Position numbers and translations under genes: made by a program. The notes beneath the pieces are model-generated. The model was not told where the DNA came from, ran no database searches, and saw only the letters and a list, made by a program, of their open reading frames with translations. Below, piece after piece: positions 45,230-54,323 of a DNA stretch of 64,000 nucleotides. Each line of letters opens with the position of its first letter. Position 1 is the stretch's first letter. Origin of the DNA: an uncultured Massilia sp. (GTDB taxonomy: Bacteria > Pseudomonadota > Gammaproteobacteria > Burkholderiales > Burkholderiaceae_D); NCBI RefSeq assembly GCF_913773735.1, contig NZ_CAJYEB010000035.1:62001-126000 (forward strand), read 5' to 3'.

Positions 45230-46063
45230 TCAGTGCGCGAGCAGCAGCGGAATGCGCGCATCGGCCAGCACCGTGCGGCTGGCCCCGCCCAGGCAGATCT
45301 CGCGCAGGCGTCCATGGCCGTAGCAGCCCATCACCAGCAGGTTGCAGCCGCGCTCGGCGGCCAGGACCAGTAACTGGCGCCCCGGCGTGGCCTCGGCCGG
45401 GCGGGCGACGGCGGCGGCCGCCACGCCGTGGTGGCCGAGGTAGCCGAGCAGGTCGCCCTGCTCGCGACGGCAGCGCGGTGCGTCCATGTCGCCGGCCGTG
45501 AGCGTGGCCACCGTCACCGAACGCGCGCGCTGCAGCAGCGGGATGGCCGCGCCGGCGGCAGCGGAGGCCTCCTTGCTGCCATCCCAGGCCAGCAGCACGT
45601 GGGACGGCGCCGGGGGCGGATCGTTGTTCGGCAACACCAGCACCGGCCGGGCGCTGTTCAAGATCACGTAGTCCGGGACACGCACGGCCATGTCCGTCAT
45701 CGATTCGTCGGGATCGTCCTGGCTGCAGACGACGACGTCGACGAAGCGCGCCATCGACGCCAGGCCGTCGTCGGCCTGGTCGCACACGAGGCGCGCCGCG
45801 TGACTAACGCCGGCCTCGGCGGCGATGTCCTCGAAGCGCCGCTGCGCCTCTTGCGCGTGCGCGACCAGCGGTTCGTAGTGGCTCGCGGACAGCGTTCCCG
45901 GCAGCGAATCGTAGCCGTGCGGGAACACGGCGCCGGGAATGCCGGTCATCGCGGCGCCGACCAGGTGGGCGCCGTGGGTGCGCGCCAGGCCGGCCGCATG
46001 GCGGATGCGCGCCGGCGCATGGCGGGAAAGGTCGACGTGGACGAGGATGCTCTTGAGTGTCAT
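45230..46063 (-). CDS. Universal stress protein (tandem UspA)
   Basis: A 277-residue protein with two Usp-like halves. N-terminal half: ILVHVDLSRHAPARIRHAAGLA. C-terminal half: VLLAWDGSKEASAAAGAAIPLL and the ATP-binding loop LLVMGCYGHGRLREICLGGASRTVL pattern (G2xG9xGS/T type). Last gene of a minus-strand cluster with the P-type ATPase (136-base gap), PHA synthase and a second Usp. Role: stress survival, probably nucleotide-sensing. Confidence 0.92.
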   Translation of the reverse strand: MTLKSILVHVDLSRHAPARIRHAAGLARTHGAHLVGAAMTGIPGAVFPHGYDSLPGTLSASHYEPLVAHAQEAQRRFEDIAAEAGVSHAARLVCDQADDGLASMARFVDVVVCSQDDPDESMTDMAVRVPDYVILNSARPVLVLPNNDPPPAPSHVLLAWDGSKEASAAAGAAIPLLQRARSVTVATLTAGDMDAPRCRREQGDLLGYLGHHGVAAAAVARPAEATPGRQLLVLAAERGCNLLVMGCYGHGRLREICLGGASRTVLADARIPLLLAH

Positions 46064-46199
46064 GGCGGCACCGCTGCGAAGGCGAGGGGCGGGCAGGCAA
46101 CTCGTCCAGTTTCCGCGCCGCGCGGATCGAGGCTTTGATGAAGGTCAACCGTCACCGGACGACGCGCATGCCTGCGCAGCCCGGGCACGACATCCCGGC

Positions 46200-48740
46200 T
46201 CAATGCCGTCGCGCCACTTCCAGGCCCAGCAGCATCAGCGCGCCGGCGCCGGCGGCAAGGCCGAACCAGGCGGGCGGCGGCGCGGCGAACTGCAGCAGCC
46301 CGGCGGCGGCCGGCAGGTATACGGTGGCCGCCAGCACGGCCAGCGCGCCGGCCGCGATCGCCAGGAACACCGGATTGTCCACCGCCAGCGCGCCGGCCGC
46401 ACCGCCGCGCTGGCGGTGCGCGAGCAGCAGGCCGAGATTGCACAACAACATGGCCGCGAAGCCCGTCGCCCGCGCCTGGGCCTCGGGCAGGGCGGACAGG
46501 GCCAGCAGGTACGTGGCGGCGACCAGCAGCGCCGCCCAGGCGCCGCGCAGCAGGGCGTGCGCCAGCGGCGCGGCGCCGAGCAGGGCTTCGCCGCGCGGCC
46601 GCGGCGGACGCCGCATCAGGTCGGATTCTTCCGGCTCGTTCTCGAAGGCCAGCGTGCAGGCCGGATCGATCACCAGTTCCAGGAACACGATGTGCAGCGG
46701 ATGCAGCAGGACCGGCCAGCCCGCCAGCGGCGGCAGCAGGGCCAGCGCCGCGATCGGGACGTGCACGGCGGCGACGTAGCTCATCGACTTGCGCATGTTG
46801 CCGAAGATGCGGCGGCCCGCGCGCAGGGCCAGCACCAGGGAAGCGAAGCGATCGTCCAGCAGCGTCAGCTCGGCCGCCTCGCGCGCCACGTCCGTGCCGC
46901 GCCGCCCCATGGCGACCCCGACGTCGGCGGCGCGCAGGGCGGGCGCGTCGTTCACGCCGTCGCCCGTCATCGCCACCACCGCCCCGCGGCTTTGCAGCGC
47001 GCGCACGATGTCCAGCTTCTGGCCCGGCACGATGCGCGCGCAGACGCTGATGCCGTCCAGCCGCGCCGCCAGTTCGGCGGCGCTGCAGCGCGGGATGTCG
47101 GCGCCGGTGACGACGCCACCGGTGGCCAGGCCGGCCTGGCGCGCGATGGCGCAGGCGGTTTCCGGATGGTCCCCGGTCACCATCAGCACGCGCACCCCGG
47201 CGCGCCGGCAGTCGGCGACGGCCTCCGGGATGTCGGCGCGCAGCGGATCGGCCAGGGCCACCAGGCCCAGCAGGCGGTAGCGCAGCTGCGCCGGATCGTC
47301 CGGCAGCGGCGGGACGACCGCGCGCGTCTCGGCCACGGCCAGCACCCGCAAGCCCGCGCGCCCCATGGCCGCGGCCGCGGCGAGCGCTGCTGCGCCATCG
47401 CTTGCGGACGCAGGGGCATCGCACAGGGCGACGATCGTCTCGGGCGCGCCCTTGGCCGCGGCCACCAGCGAACCCGGCTCGCGGCGCACCCGCACCAGGG
47501 CGGGCCGGGCGGCCGTCAGGCCGTACTCGCGCACCACGGGCGCTTCCTGCGCGCCCGCCCGTTGCGGCGCAGCGGCATCGCGCAGGCGCGCCGCGGCCTC
47601 GACCAGCGCGCGGTCGACCGGGTCGACCGACGCCGGACGGCTGGCGTGCACGGCGGCCTCCAGCAGCTGCCGCAGGGGCTGGGGCAACCGCGCAAGCGTG
47701 CCGTCCTCGAGGTCGTGGGCCACGCCATCGCACCACAAGCGGCGCAGCGCCATCCGGTTCTCGGTCAGCGTGCCGGTCTTGTCGACGCACAGCACCGAGG
47801 TCGAGCCCAGGATCTCGATCGCCGCCAGCCGGCGCGTCAGGACCTGGCAGCGGGCCAGGCGCCAGGCGCCGATCGCCGGAAAGACGACCAGGATGGCCGG
47901 AAACTCGGCCGGCAGGACGGACATCGCCAGGGCGACGCCGGCCAGCAGCGCCTGCAGCCAGCCTTCGCCGCGCCACACCAGCAACAGCACCAGCAGCAGG
48001 CTGACCGCCAGCCCGAGGAAGGCGACACGGCGCGCCAGCGTGCGGGTTTCGCGCTGGAGCCGGCCCTGCGGCGGACGGATGCGCCCCAGCGCGGCGCCGA
48101 TCCGTCCCAGTTGGCTGCGCGCGCCGGTCGCATGCACCCGGGCGATGCCTTCGCCCTGGACCACCAGGGTGCCCGAATACACCCAGGGCTGGCCGTCGCC
48201 GCCGGGCGCCGGCGGCGCGCCGGCCGCGCCTCCCGCCCGCTTGGCGACGGCGACCGATTCCCCCGTCAGCAAGGATTCGTCGACGGCCAGGCCGCTCGCT
48301 TCCAGCACCAGGGCGTCGGCCGGCACCCGGTCGCCCTCGGCCAGCAGCAACAGGTCGCCCCGCACCAGGCCGGAGGCCGCGATGCGCTGGCGGCGCCCGT
48401 CGCGCACGACGTCGGCGGACGGCGCGCTCAGGTCGCGCAGCGCCGCGAGGGCACGTTCGGTACGCCCCTCCTGGTACAGGGTCAGGCCCACCATCAGGAG
48501 GACCATCAGCAGCAGGAACACGCTCTCCTGCGGTTCGCCCAGCAGCAGATAGAGCAGGGCGGCGCCGACCAGCAGCAGGAACATCGGCTCGCGCGCGGCC
48601 TCGGCCAGGATGCGGGGCCAGCCGCGCCGGCTGCGGTCGGGCAGGGCGTTGGGACCGTCCGCGGCCAGCCGGCGCGCCGCCTCGTCCCCCGACAGGCCGT
48701 CATGCGGCGGGTCGGCCCCGGCGAGGCCGGCTTCGCTCAT
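46200..48740 (-). CDS. P-type cation-transporting ATPase
   Basis: An 846-residue inner-membrane pump. Actuator TGES at 159-162, phosphorylation Asp320 in CVDKTGTLTEN, nucleotide-binding KGAPE at 430-434, and hinge TGDGVNDAP at 592-600. N-terminal cation-ATPase domain (DEAARRLAADGPNALP). The TM4 ion site reads PAEFP (278-282 region) in place of PEGLP or PEEFP, so ion specificity is uncertain. The ATG lies in a 4-base overlap with the PHA synthase stop. C-terminal helices resemble P2-type pumps. Confidence 0.93.
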   Translation of the reverse strand: MSEAGLAGADPPHDGLSGDEAARRLAADGPNALPDRSRRGWPRILAEAAREPMFLLLVGAALLYLLLGEPQESVFLLLMVLLMVGLTLYQEGRTERALAALRDLSAPSADVVRDGRRQRIAASGLVRGDLLLLAEGDRVPADALVLEASGLAVDESLLTGESVAVAKRAGGAAGAPPAPGGDGQPWVYSGTLVVQGEGIARVHATGARSQLGRIGAALGRIRPPQGRLQRETRTLARRVAFLGLAVSLLLVLLLVWRGEGWLQALLAGVALAMSVLPAEFPAILVVFPAIGAWRLARCQVLTRRLAAIEILGSTSVLCVDKTGTLTENRMALRRLWCDGVAHDLEDGTLARLPQPLRQLLEAAVHASRPASVDPVDRALVEAAARLRDAAAPQRAGAQEAPVVREYGLTAARPALVRVRREPGSLVAAAKGAPETIVALCDAPASASDGAAALAAAAAMGRAGLRVLAVAETRAVVPPLPDDPAQLRYRLLGLVALADPLRADIPEAVADCRRAGVRVLMVTGDHPETACAIARQAGLATGGVVTGADIPRCSAAELAARLDGISVCARIVPGQKLDIVRALQSRGAVVAMTGDGVNDAPALRAADVGVAMGRRGTDVAREAAELTLLDDRFASLVLALRAGRRIFGNMRKSMSYVAAVHVPIAALALLPPLAGWPVLLHPLHIVFLELVIDPACTLAFENEPEESDLMRRPPRPRGEALLGAAPLAHALLRGAWAALLVAATYLLALSALPEAQARATGFAAMLLCNLGLLLAHRQRGGAAGALAVDNPVFLAIAAGALAVLAATVYLPAAAGLLQFAAPPPAWFGLAAGAGALMLLGLEVARRH

Positions 48741-50518
48741 GGCGCCAGCACGTAGCTGCCGGGCGCATCGGCGATGCCCACTGCCGGCGTGGCCGGCACC
48801 AGCGGTCCGGCGCGGCGCGCGAGCCAGCTCTCCCAGGCCGGCCACCAGCTGCCTTCGCGCTGCACGGCGTCGCGCCGCCAGCTCTCCGGATCGACATAGG
48901 GCATGTCCACGCTGTGCGTGGCGATCTGGTAGCTGCGCCCGGGCGTGCCCGGCGGCGACACGACGCCGGCATTGTGCCCGCCCGACGTCAGCAGGAACGT
49001 CACTTCGGTATCCGTCAGGGGCAGGATCTTGTACACCGACCGCCAGGGTGCGACATGATCGGTCAGCGTCCCCACGGCAAAGATCGGGATGTGCACGTCG
49101 GTCAGCGACACCGGCCGCCCGTCGACCAGGTAGCGCGCGCTGGCCAGGCTGTTGCGCAGGAAAAGCTTGCGCAGGTAGTCCGAATGCATGCGGTAGGGCA
49201 TGCGGGTGGCGTCGGCGTTCCACGACGCCAGGTCGTTCACGCGGTCCGGCAGGTCGAGCAGGTAGTGGCGCAGGCGCCGCGACCAGATCAGGTCGTTCGA
49301 ACGGAGCAGCTGGAAGGTGCCGGCCATCTGGCGCGTGTCGAGGTAACCCTGCTGCCACATGGTGGCCTCGAGGAAGCTGACCTCGCTGTTGTCGATGAAC
49401 AGCGACAGCTCGCCCGGCTCCGTGAAATCGACCTGGCCTGCCAGCAGCGTCATGCTGGCGAGCCGCTCGTCGCCGTCGCGCGCCATCGCCGCCGCCGCGA
49501 TCGCCAGTAGCGTGCCGCCGAGACAGTACCCACAGGCATTCAACTGGCGCGCGCCGGTCTGCTCGACCACCTTGCCGATGGCGGCCATGACGCCGAGGCG
49601 ACGGTAGTCTTCCAGCGAGAGGTCGCGGTCGTCGGCCTGCGGATTCTTCCAGGAGAGGATGTACACCGTGTGGCCGTGTTCGACGAGATAGCGCACCAGC
49701 GAGTTCTGCGGCGACAGGTCGAGGATATAGTATTTCATGATCCAGGCCGGGACGATCAGCAGCGGGGTCTCGTGCACCGACGGCGTCGCCGCGTCGTAGC
49801 GCAGCAGCTCCATCAGCCGGTTCGCCATCACGACCTTGCCGGGCGTGACGGCCACGTCGCGCCCGGGACGGCAGGCGACCGCCGGCCCGGTCCCGGTGAG
49901 CCCGTTGCGCAGGTCGGCGGCGGCGCGCAGCATGCCGTTGAACAGGTTGCGCCCGCCGCTGACGAGGGTGGCCTGCAGCACGACGGGATTGGCCGCGATG
50001 AAATTCGACGGCGCCACCGAATCGAGCAACTGCCGGGCCACGAACGTCACCACGTCCGTATGGTGCGGCGACACGCCGCGCACCCCGCTGGTGGCACGGT
50101 GCCACCACTGCTGGATCAGCAGGAAGCCCTGGCTGACCAGGTTGTACGGCCAGCCGTGCCAGGCAGGATCGGCGAAGCGCTTGTCCTGGGCCAGCGGCTG
50201 GAGCGGTTCGGCCGGGCTGCCGTGGACCGCGCTGGCGCCGTACTGCAGCCAGCGCTGCAGGCTCGCGACGGCTTGCAAGCCCAGCTCGATCTGGTTGTCG
50301 GGCGACAGCAGCAGGTGGCTGGCCCAGTCCTGCCAGGCTGCGGCGAGCGCGGCCGGCGAGACGTAGCCAGTGAGCCGCCCGAGCCAGGCGTTGAGGACGA
50401 GGTCGGCCGACGCATGCTCGACGCTGGCCTCGGGATAGGGCGTATGGCGGCCGCCTTGCCACGTGCTGCCTTCGCGGCGCTGCTCGCTTGCGGGAACCTG
50501 CTGCAACGGATAAGCCAT
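48737..50518 (-). CDS. phaC: Polyhydroxyalkanoate synthase
   Basis: A 593-residue class I-like PHA synthase polymerising 3-hydroxyacyl-CoA. Active-site Cys332 in NACGYCLGGTLL (lipase-like box), Asp in TLTDHVAPW and His in SGGHNAGVVSPPG complete the triad; PPLLIVPAWIMKYYILDLSP-type segment precedes it. The long N-terminal domain (FADPAWHGWPYNLVSQGFLL) is typical. Coupled to the P-type ATPase, and follows usp by 147 bases. Confidence 0.93.
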   Translation of the reverse strand: MAYPLQQVPASEQRREGSTWQGGRHTPYPEASVEHASADLVLNAWLGRLTGYVSPAALAAAWQDWASHLLLSPDNQIELGLQAVASLQRWLQYGASAVHGSPAEPLQPLAQDKRFADPAWHGWPYNLVSQGFLLIQQWWHRATSGVRGVSPHHTDVVTFVARQLLDSVAPSNFIAANPVVLQATLVSGGRNLFNGMLRAAADLRNGLTGTGPAVACRPGRDVAVTPGKVVMANRLMELLRYDAATPSVHETPLLIVPAWIMKYYILDLSPQNSLVRYLVEHGHTVYILSWKNPQADDRDLSLEDYRRLGVMAAIGKVVEQTGARQLNACGYCLGGTLLAIAAAAMARDGDERLASMTLLAGQVDFTEPGELSLFIDNSEVSFLEATMWQQGYLDTRQMAGTFQLLRSNDLIWSRRLRHYLLDLPDRVNDLASWNADATRMPYRMHSDYLRKLFLRNSLASARYLVDGRPVSLTDVHIPIFAVGTLTDHVAPWRSVYKILPLTDTEVTFLLTSGGHNAGVVSPPGTPGRSYQIATHSVDMPYVDPESWRRDAVQREGSWWPAWESWLARRAGPLVPATPAVGIADAPGSYVLAP

Positions 50519-50665
50519 GCTGTACTCCCTTCATTGGCGACGCGCCCGGACGCGCGCCGGTTCCCGCCCGCCGCAACCGGCGGCTCGCGGCGTCGCCCCG
50601 TGCCCGCACCGCATCCGCGCGTGTCCGCAGGCATCCATGATCGGTCCGGTCCGCCGCCTGCCGCG

Positions 50666-51541
50666 TCAGTGGGCGATCAGCAGCGGCACCGGCACCCGTT
50701 CCAGCAGTTCGCGCGTGACGCCGCCGAGGATCCATTCGCGGTAGCGGCTGTGTCCGTACGCGCCGGTCACCATCAGGCCGGCGCCGCCGCGCCGCGCCAG
50801 TGCCACCAGCGCCTCGCCGACGGTGCCGCGCGTGCGTTCGACCTCGACCTCGACCCGGACGCCGTGGCGCGCGAGATAGAGCGCGATGTCGGCGCCGGGT
50901 TCCTCGCCGTGCAGCTCGGACAGGATGTCGGGATTCACCAGGGCCAGCGTGACGCCGGTCGCGCGCTGCAGCAACGGGAGCGCGGCATCGATCGCGCGGA
51001 TCGCCTGGATGCTGCCATCCCAGCCGACGACGACCTTGCCCGGCAGCGGCTGGTCGAGGTATCCCTGCGGCACCACCAGCACCGGGCGCGCGCCGCGCAG
51101 GGCCACGTACTCGGGCAGGCGGCGCACGCGCGGCGGCAGCAGGAGGCCGGAACTCCCGCCATCGCCGGCCGCGGGGGCGGCGTCCTGGCTGACCACGACG
51201 AGGTCGGCGTAGCGCGACTGCAGCAGCAGCGCGTAGCGGGCATCGTCCTCGACCAGGCGCGCCTCGACCGACGCGATGCCCAGGCGCGCCGCCTGCGCGC
51301 GAAAGCCGTCGAGACGCGCGGTCGCGGCGTCGCGCAGGCCACGGAAATCGGCGCCGGGATCCGGCACCGGCGCGCCGATCGAGCCGGTGAGCAGCGCATA
51401 GTCGAACCAGGTGATGCCGGTGGCGGCGCTGCCCACCAGGTGCGCCCCGTGCGCGTCGCACAGCCGCGCGGCGACGGCCAGGCGGCTTTCCTGGTCGGGG
51501 CCGCCATCGATATGGACCACGATCGTCTTGTAGTCGTGCAT
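50666..51541 (-). CDS. Universal stress protein (tandem UspA)
   Basis: A 291-residue protein of two Usp halves. First: TIVVHIDGGPDQESRLAVAARL. Second: KVVVGWDGSIQAIRAIDAALPL with C-terminal LMVTGAYGHSRYREWILGG ATP loop. Resembles the Usp at 45.2 kb in layout. First gene of the minus-strand cluster; AAAGGA SD; divergent from the alcohol dehydrogenase, with which it shares a 235-base promoter region. Confidence 0.93.
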   Translation of the reverse strand: MHDYKTIVVHIDGGPDQESRLAVAARLCDAHGAHLVGSAATGITWFDYALLTGSIGAPVPDPGADFRGLRDAATARLDGFRAQAARLGIASVEARLVEDDARYALLLQSRYADLVVVSQDAAPAAGDGGSSGLLLPPRVRRLPEYVALRGARPVLVVPQGYLDQPLPGKVVVGWDGSIQAIRAIDAALPLLQRATGVTLALVNPDILSELHGEEPGADIALYLARHGVRVEVEVERTRGTVGEALVALARRGGAGLMVTGAYGHSRYREWILGGVTRELLERVPVPLLIAH

Positions 51542-51736
51542 TGGCAATCCTTTCGTGCGCCGGGAGGCGGGAATCAGGAGTCGAGAATCGGGAATCGATA
51601 TGGCTGTGACCCCGGCGGGAGTCGGACGTGCGCCCTGGATGCCGGAATGTTGGCCGCGCTCAAATGCCGCTGCACTTACGGGAATGTTCCGGCTTGGCGG
51701 TGGACCAAGCTTTCGCGGGGCGCGATTTCGCGCCTC

Positions 51737-51764
51737 CGTCATTTGTCATCCGTCATCCGTCACC
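51737..51764. repeat. 7-bp direct repeats in divergent promoter region
   Basis: CGTCATT, TGTCATC, CGTCATC, CGTCACC: four consecutive heptamers just upstream of the GGGAGGAG SD of the dehydrogenase gene. Confidence 0.8.
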
Positions 51765-51776
51765 ACGGGAGGAGCG

Positions 51777-52817
51777 ATGCACGCACTCGTTTATCGCGGG
51801 CCGGGCCGGCGCGCGCTGGAAGACAAGCCGCCGCCGGCCATCGCGCAGCCCGGCGACGCCATCGTGCGCCTGACCCGCACGACGATCTGCGGCACCGACC
51901 TGCACATCCTGAAGGGCGACGTGCCGACCTGCCAGCCCGGCACCACGCTGGGCCACGAAGGCGTCGGCATCGTCGATGCGGTGGGTAGCGCGGTCACTGG
52001 CTTCCGGCCCGGTGACCGGGTGCTCATCGCCTGCATCAGCGCATGCGGCCGCTGCGAGTATTGCCGCAGGGGCATGTATTCGCACTGCCTCGACGGGGGC
52101 TGGATCCTCGGCAACCGCATCGACGGCACCCAGGCCGGCTACGTGCGCATCCCGCATGCGGACTTCAGCCTGCACCATATTCCGGACGGCGCCGACGAGG
52201 ACGCGCTGGTCATGCTGAGCGATATCCTGCCCACCGGCTACGAGTGCGGCGTCCTTAACGGCAAGGTGCAGCCGGGCAGCGCCGTGGCGGTGGTCGGTTC
52301 CGGCCCGATCGGGCTGTCGGCGCTGATGACGGCGCAGTTCTATGCGCCGGCCACCCTGGTCGCGATCGATCCGGACAGCCGCCGCCTCGAACTCGCCCTG
52401 CGGTTCGGCGCCACGCACGCGCTGGCGCCCGGACCCGACACGGCGGAGCAGGTCAGGGCGCTCACCGGCGGGCGCGGCGCCGACACGGTGATCGAGGCGG
52501 TAGGGGTCCCGGCCAGCTTCGCACTGTGCCAGGACCTCGTGGCCCCGGGCGGCAACATCGCCAACGTCGGCGTCCATGGCAGCAAGGTCGACCTGCACCT
52601 GGAACGGCTGTGGTCGCACAACATCGCCATCACGACGCGCCTCGTCGACACCGTCACCATCCCACAACTGCTGAAGGCGGTCACGGCCGGCAGGATCGAC
52701 GCCGCACGCTTCGTCACGCACCGCTTTCCGCTGGAACAGATCGACGAGGCCTACCGGACCTTTGCGGCGGCGGGGGAGAGTGGCGCGGTCAAGGTCATCA
52801 TCCAGGTCAGCGATTGA
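51777..52817 (+). CDS. Zinc-dependent alcohol dehydrogenase (MDR)
   Basis: A 346-residue medium-chain dehydrogenase. Catalytic Zn ligands in TTICGTDLHI and GHEGVGIV, structural Zn set CGRCEYCRRGMYSHC, and Rossmann VAVVGSGPIGLSALM. The C-terminal EQIDEAYRTFAAAGESGAVKV is typical. Sits divergent to usp-phaC-ATPase-usp. The GGGAGGAG SD is strong. Substrate not known; isopropanol/butanediol-like ADHs are close. Confidence 0.93.
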   Translation: MHALVYRGPGRRALEDKPPPAIAQPGDAIVRLTRTTICGTDLHILKGDVPTCQPGTTLGHEGVGIVDAVGSAVTGFRPGDRVLIACISACGRCEYCRRGMYSHCLDGGWILGNRIDGTQAGYVRIPHADFSLHHIPDGADEDALVMLSDILPTGYECGVLNGKVQPGSAVAVVGSGPIGLSALMTAQFYAPATLVAIDPDSRRLELALRFGATHALAPGPDTAEQVRALTGGRGADTVIEAVGVPASFALCQDLVAPGGNIANVGVHGSKVDLHLERLWSHNIAITTRLVDTVTIPQLLKAVTAGRIDAARFVTHRFPLEQIDEAYRTFAAAGESGAVKVIIQVSD

Positions 52818-53222
52818 CACGACGTGCCTGGCGTCGGCGCTGCCGCAGCTATCAGGGGCGGGGATGCACACGGTGCAAGGCAGGCGGGCCACCGATCGCC
52901 GTGGCGAGTGGAATGCGGTGCAGGGTGCTTGGGCATGGGGACCGGTGACGCGATGCGCCAGGTGCACACGGGTCGCTCGACGGGCAGGACCGATCCCGGG
53001 TGCCGGCGCCAACGCGACTGGGGAACGGCGCGAGCGCGGGTACGGCGTGTCCCGGCGGCTCATGACGGATTCATGCCGGCAATGGGATCCGGGGAGGAAG
53101 AGCCAGGTGACCGGCTGGTGGCGGTGCCGCGCACATGGCGCCTGGGGGATCATTGTCGGGGTTGCGACCAATGCATTCGCCGATATGGCGAACTCGACAT
53201 TGATCGAACTCCACACTATTCG

Positions 53223-53253
53223 AACTCGACATTATTAAGCGTATTGTCGAGTT
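53223..53253. repeat. AACTCGACA inverted repeat
   Basis: AACTCGACA (53223-53231) and TGTCGAGTT (53245-53253), 13-base spacer; another direct AACTCGACAT at 53191-53200. Confidence 0.7.
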
Positions 53254-53610
53254 GAGCCGGTATGCGTACGAAGGTCCACTGCGAACAGGGAACCCTGCTG
53301 GTACAGTGGACGTATCGGCGTCGAGGTCCGGGCCAGGAACAAGACGAAGCCGTTCAATGCCATGCCGAGCCCCGCCGCACGTCCATTCGCACTCTATCAA
53401 CGGTTGGGTCGCTGCGCAAGACGTGAATGCCTGCCGGAAGTGGCACCTTCGCGACGCTCGGCGGGCAGGCCTGTGCCATCGGCCAGCGATGCCCCCGCGA
53501 TCCCGCCACGGCCACCGGGGACGGACATCCCGGCATGCGGCGCAGCTGGACGCGCCTTTGGCATCCCGACGCCAGCAAGCCGGCGGCTCCTTGCCGCGCA
53601 CCCGATGCTT

Positions 53611-53655
53611 GTGGACCGGTTGCAGGTGGACCGGTTGCTGGTGGACCGGTTGAAG
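53611..53655. repeat. 15-bp tandem repeat, three copies
   Basis: GTGGACCGGTTGCAG, GTGGACCGGTTGCTG and GTGGACCGGTTGAAG in direct succession. In the plus frame this reads VDRLQ-VDRLL-VDRLK. Confidence 0.85.
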
Positions 53656-54251
53656 GACATGGGCAACGTTGGAAAGACGACCCCGCACGGCCGGCAGCGA
53701 GGATGCCACCACCGCAAGCGCCCGTAGCGCCCATGCTCGTTGCCGCAACGGCGTGCCGGCTTGCCTCCGGTCCTCGCTAACCGGCCATGCGAACGGATCG
53801 GCGCGCAATCGATCCCGTCCATCTCCGTTGGCGGACGACGAGGTCCCCACGGGCGGCGGCTCGCAGTCGAGGCCTGCGCATGCACGGCGGCGCCTGCGCG
53901 AACCCCGGACGCGCCTGTCCGAGCACGGATGCGCACTGCGATGAACACGCGTCGCGCAATGCGGCGGCGTCGCCGAGCGACTGCGTCCTGTTCCGTCGGC
54001 CGCATCCGTGTGCCGTTGCGATCCGACACGGTCCGGTGCAGGTCGGAGGAGCAGGACGGCGCACAGCCCGTCGATATCCCGTGAACCGACGTGAGCGACG
54101 ATGGCCCGGGACGACGGCACCTCGGGACAGTACCGGGAATCGACGGTCGCACGGACCGCTCGGGTCCAGCCAGGACAAGCACGCGACCTGGCAGAGAAAG
54201 CGGGTAGACCGGCCTCCACGGCTGTCTACCGACCATATCCATTTACCTTAT

Positions 54252-54280
54252 TTGACATAATATAGATTATGCGAATATTG
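54252..54280 (+). promoter_or_regulatory. AT-rich promoter candidate
   Basis: TTGACA at 54252-54257 and ATATTG 17 bases later (54275-54280). Between them is the palindrome CATAAT-ATAG-ATTATG. No intact gene follows before 55121. Confidence 0.35.
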
Positions 54281-54309
54281 AGTCATTGCGCCTGAGCCGT
54301 GGATTCATC

Positions 54310-54323
54310 CGTGACGCGTCACA
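54310..54323. repeat. CGTGACGCGTCACA palindrome copy
   Basis: One mismatch from the CGTGACGCGTCACG element seen at 18183 and 28441. Confidence 0.55.

Noticed and set aside
45208..45240. GCGGATACGTCAGT direct repeat after the integrase as att site
   Set aside because: Two adjacent 14-base copies with nothing between them; no second distant copy was seen, so att status is unsupported.
46200..51461. A 1753-codon open frame spanning ATPase, phaC and usp region on the minus strand
   Set aside because: Only the part from 48740 downward is the P-type ATPase. The rest is Arg/Ala-rich shadow of phaC and usp read in another frame.
51560..51600. GGGAATC-type repeats as a mobile element end
   Set aside because: Short, imperfect and local; looks like simple sequence rather than an element.
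51542..51776. FNR/ANR box expected for the usp-phaC-ATPase-adh region
   Set aside because: I found no TTGAT-N4-ATCAA-like sequence in the divergent promoter.
53397..54242. 281-codon minus-strand frame in the decayed region
   Set aside because: Arg/Ser/Pro-rich composition, no SD and no recognisable motif; parts are translated 15-bp repeats.
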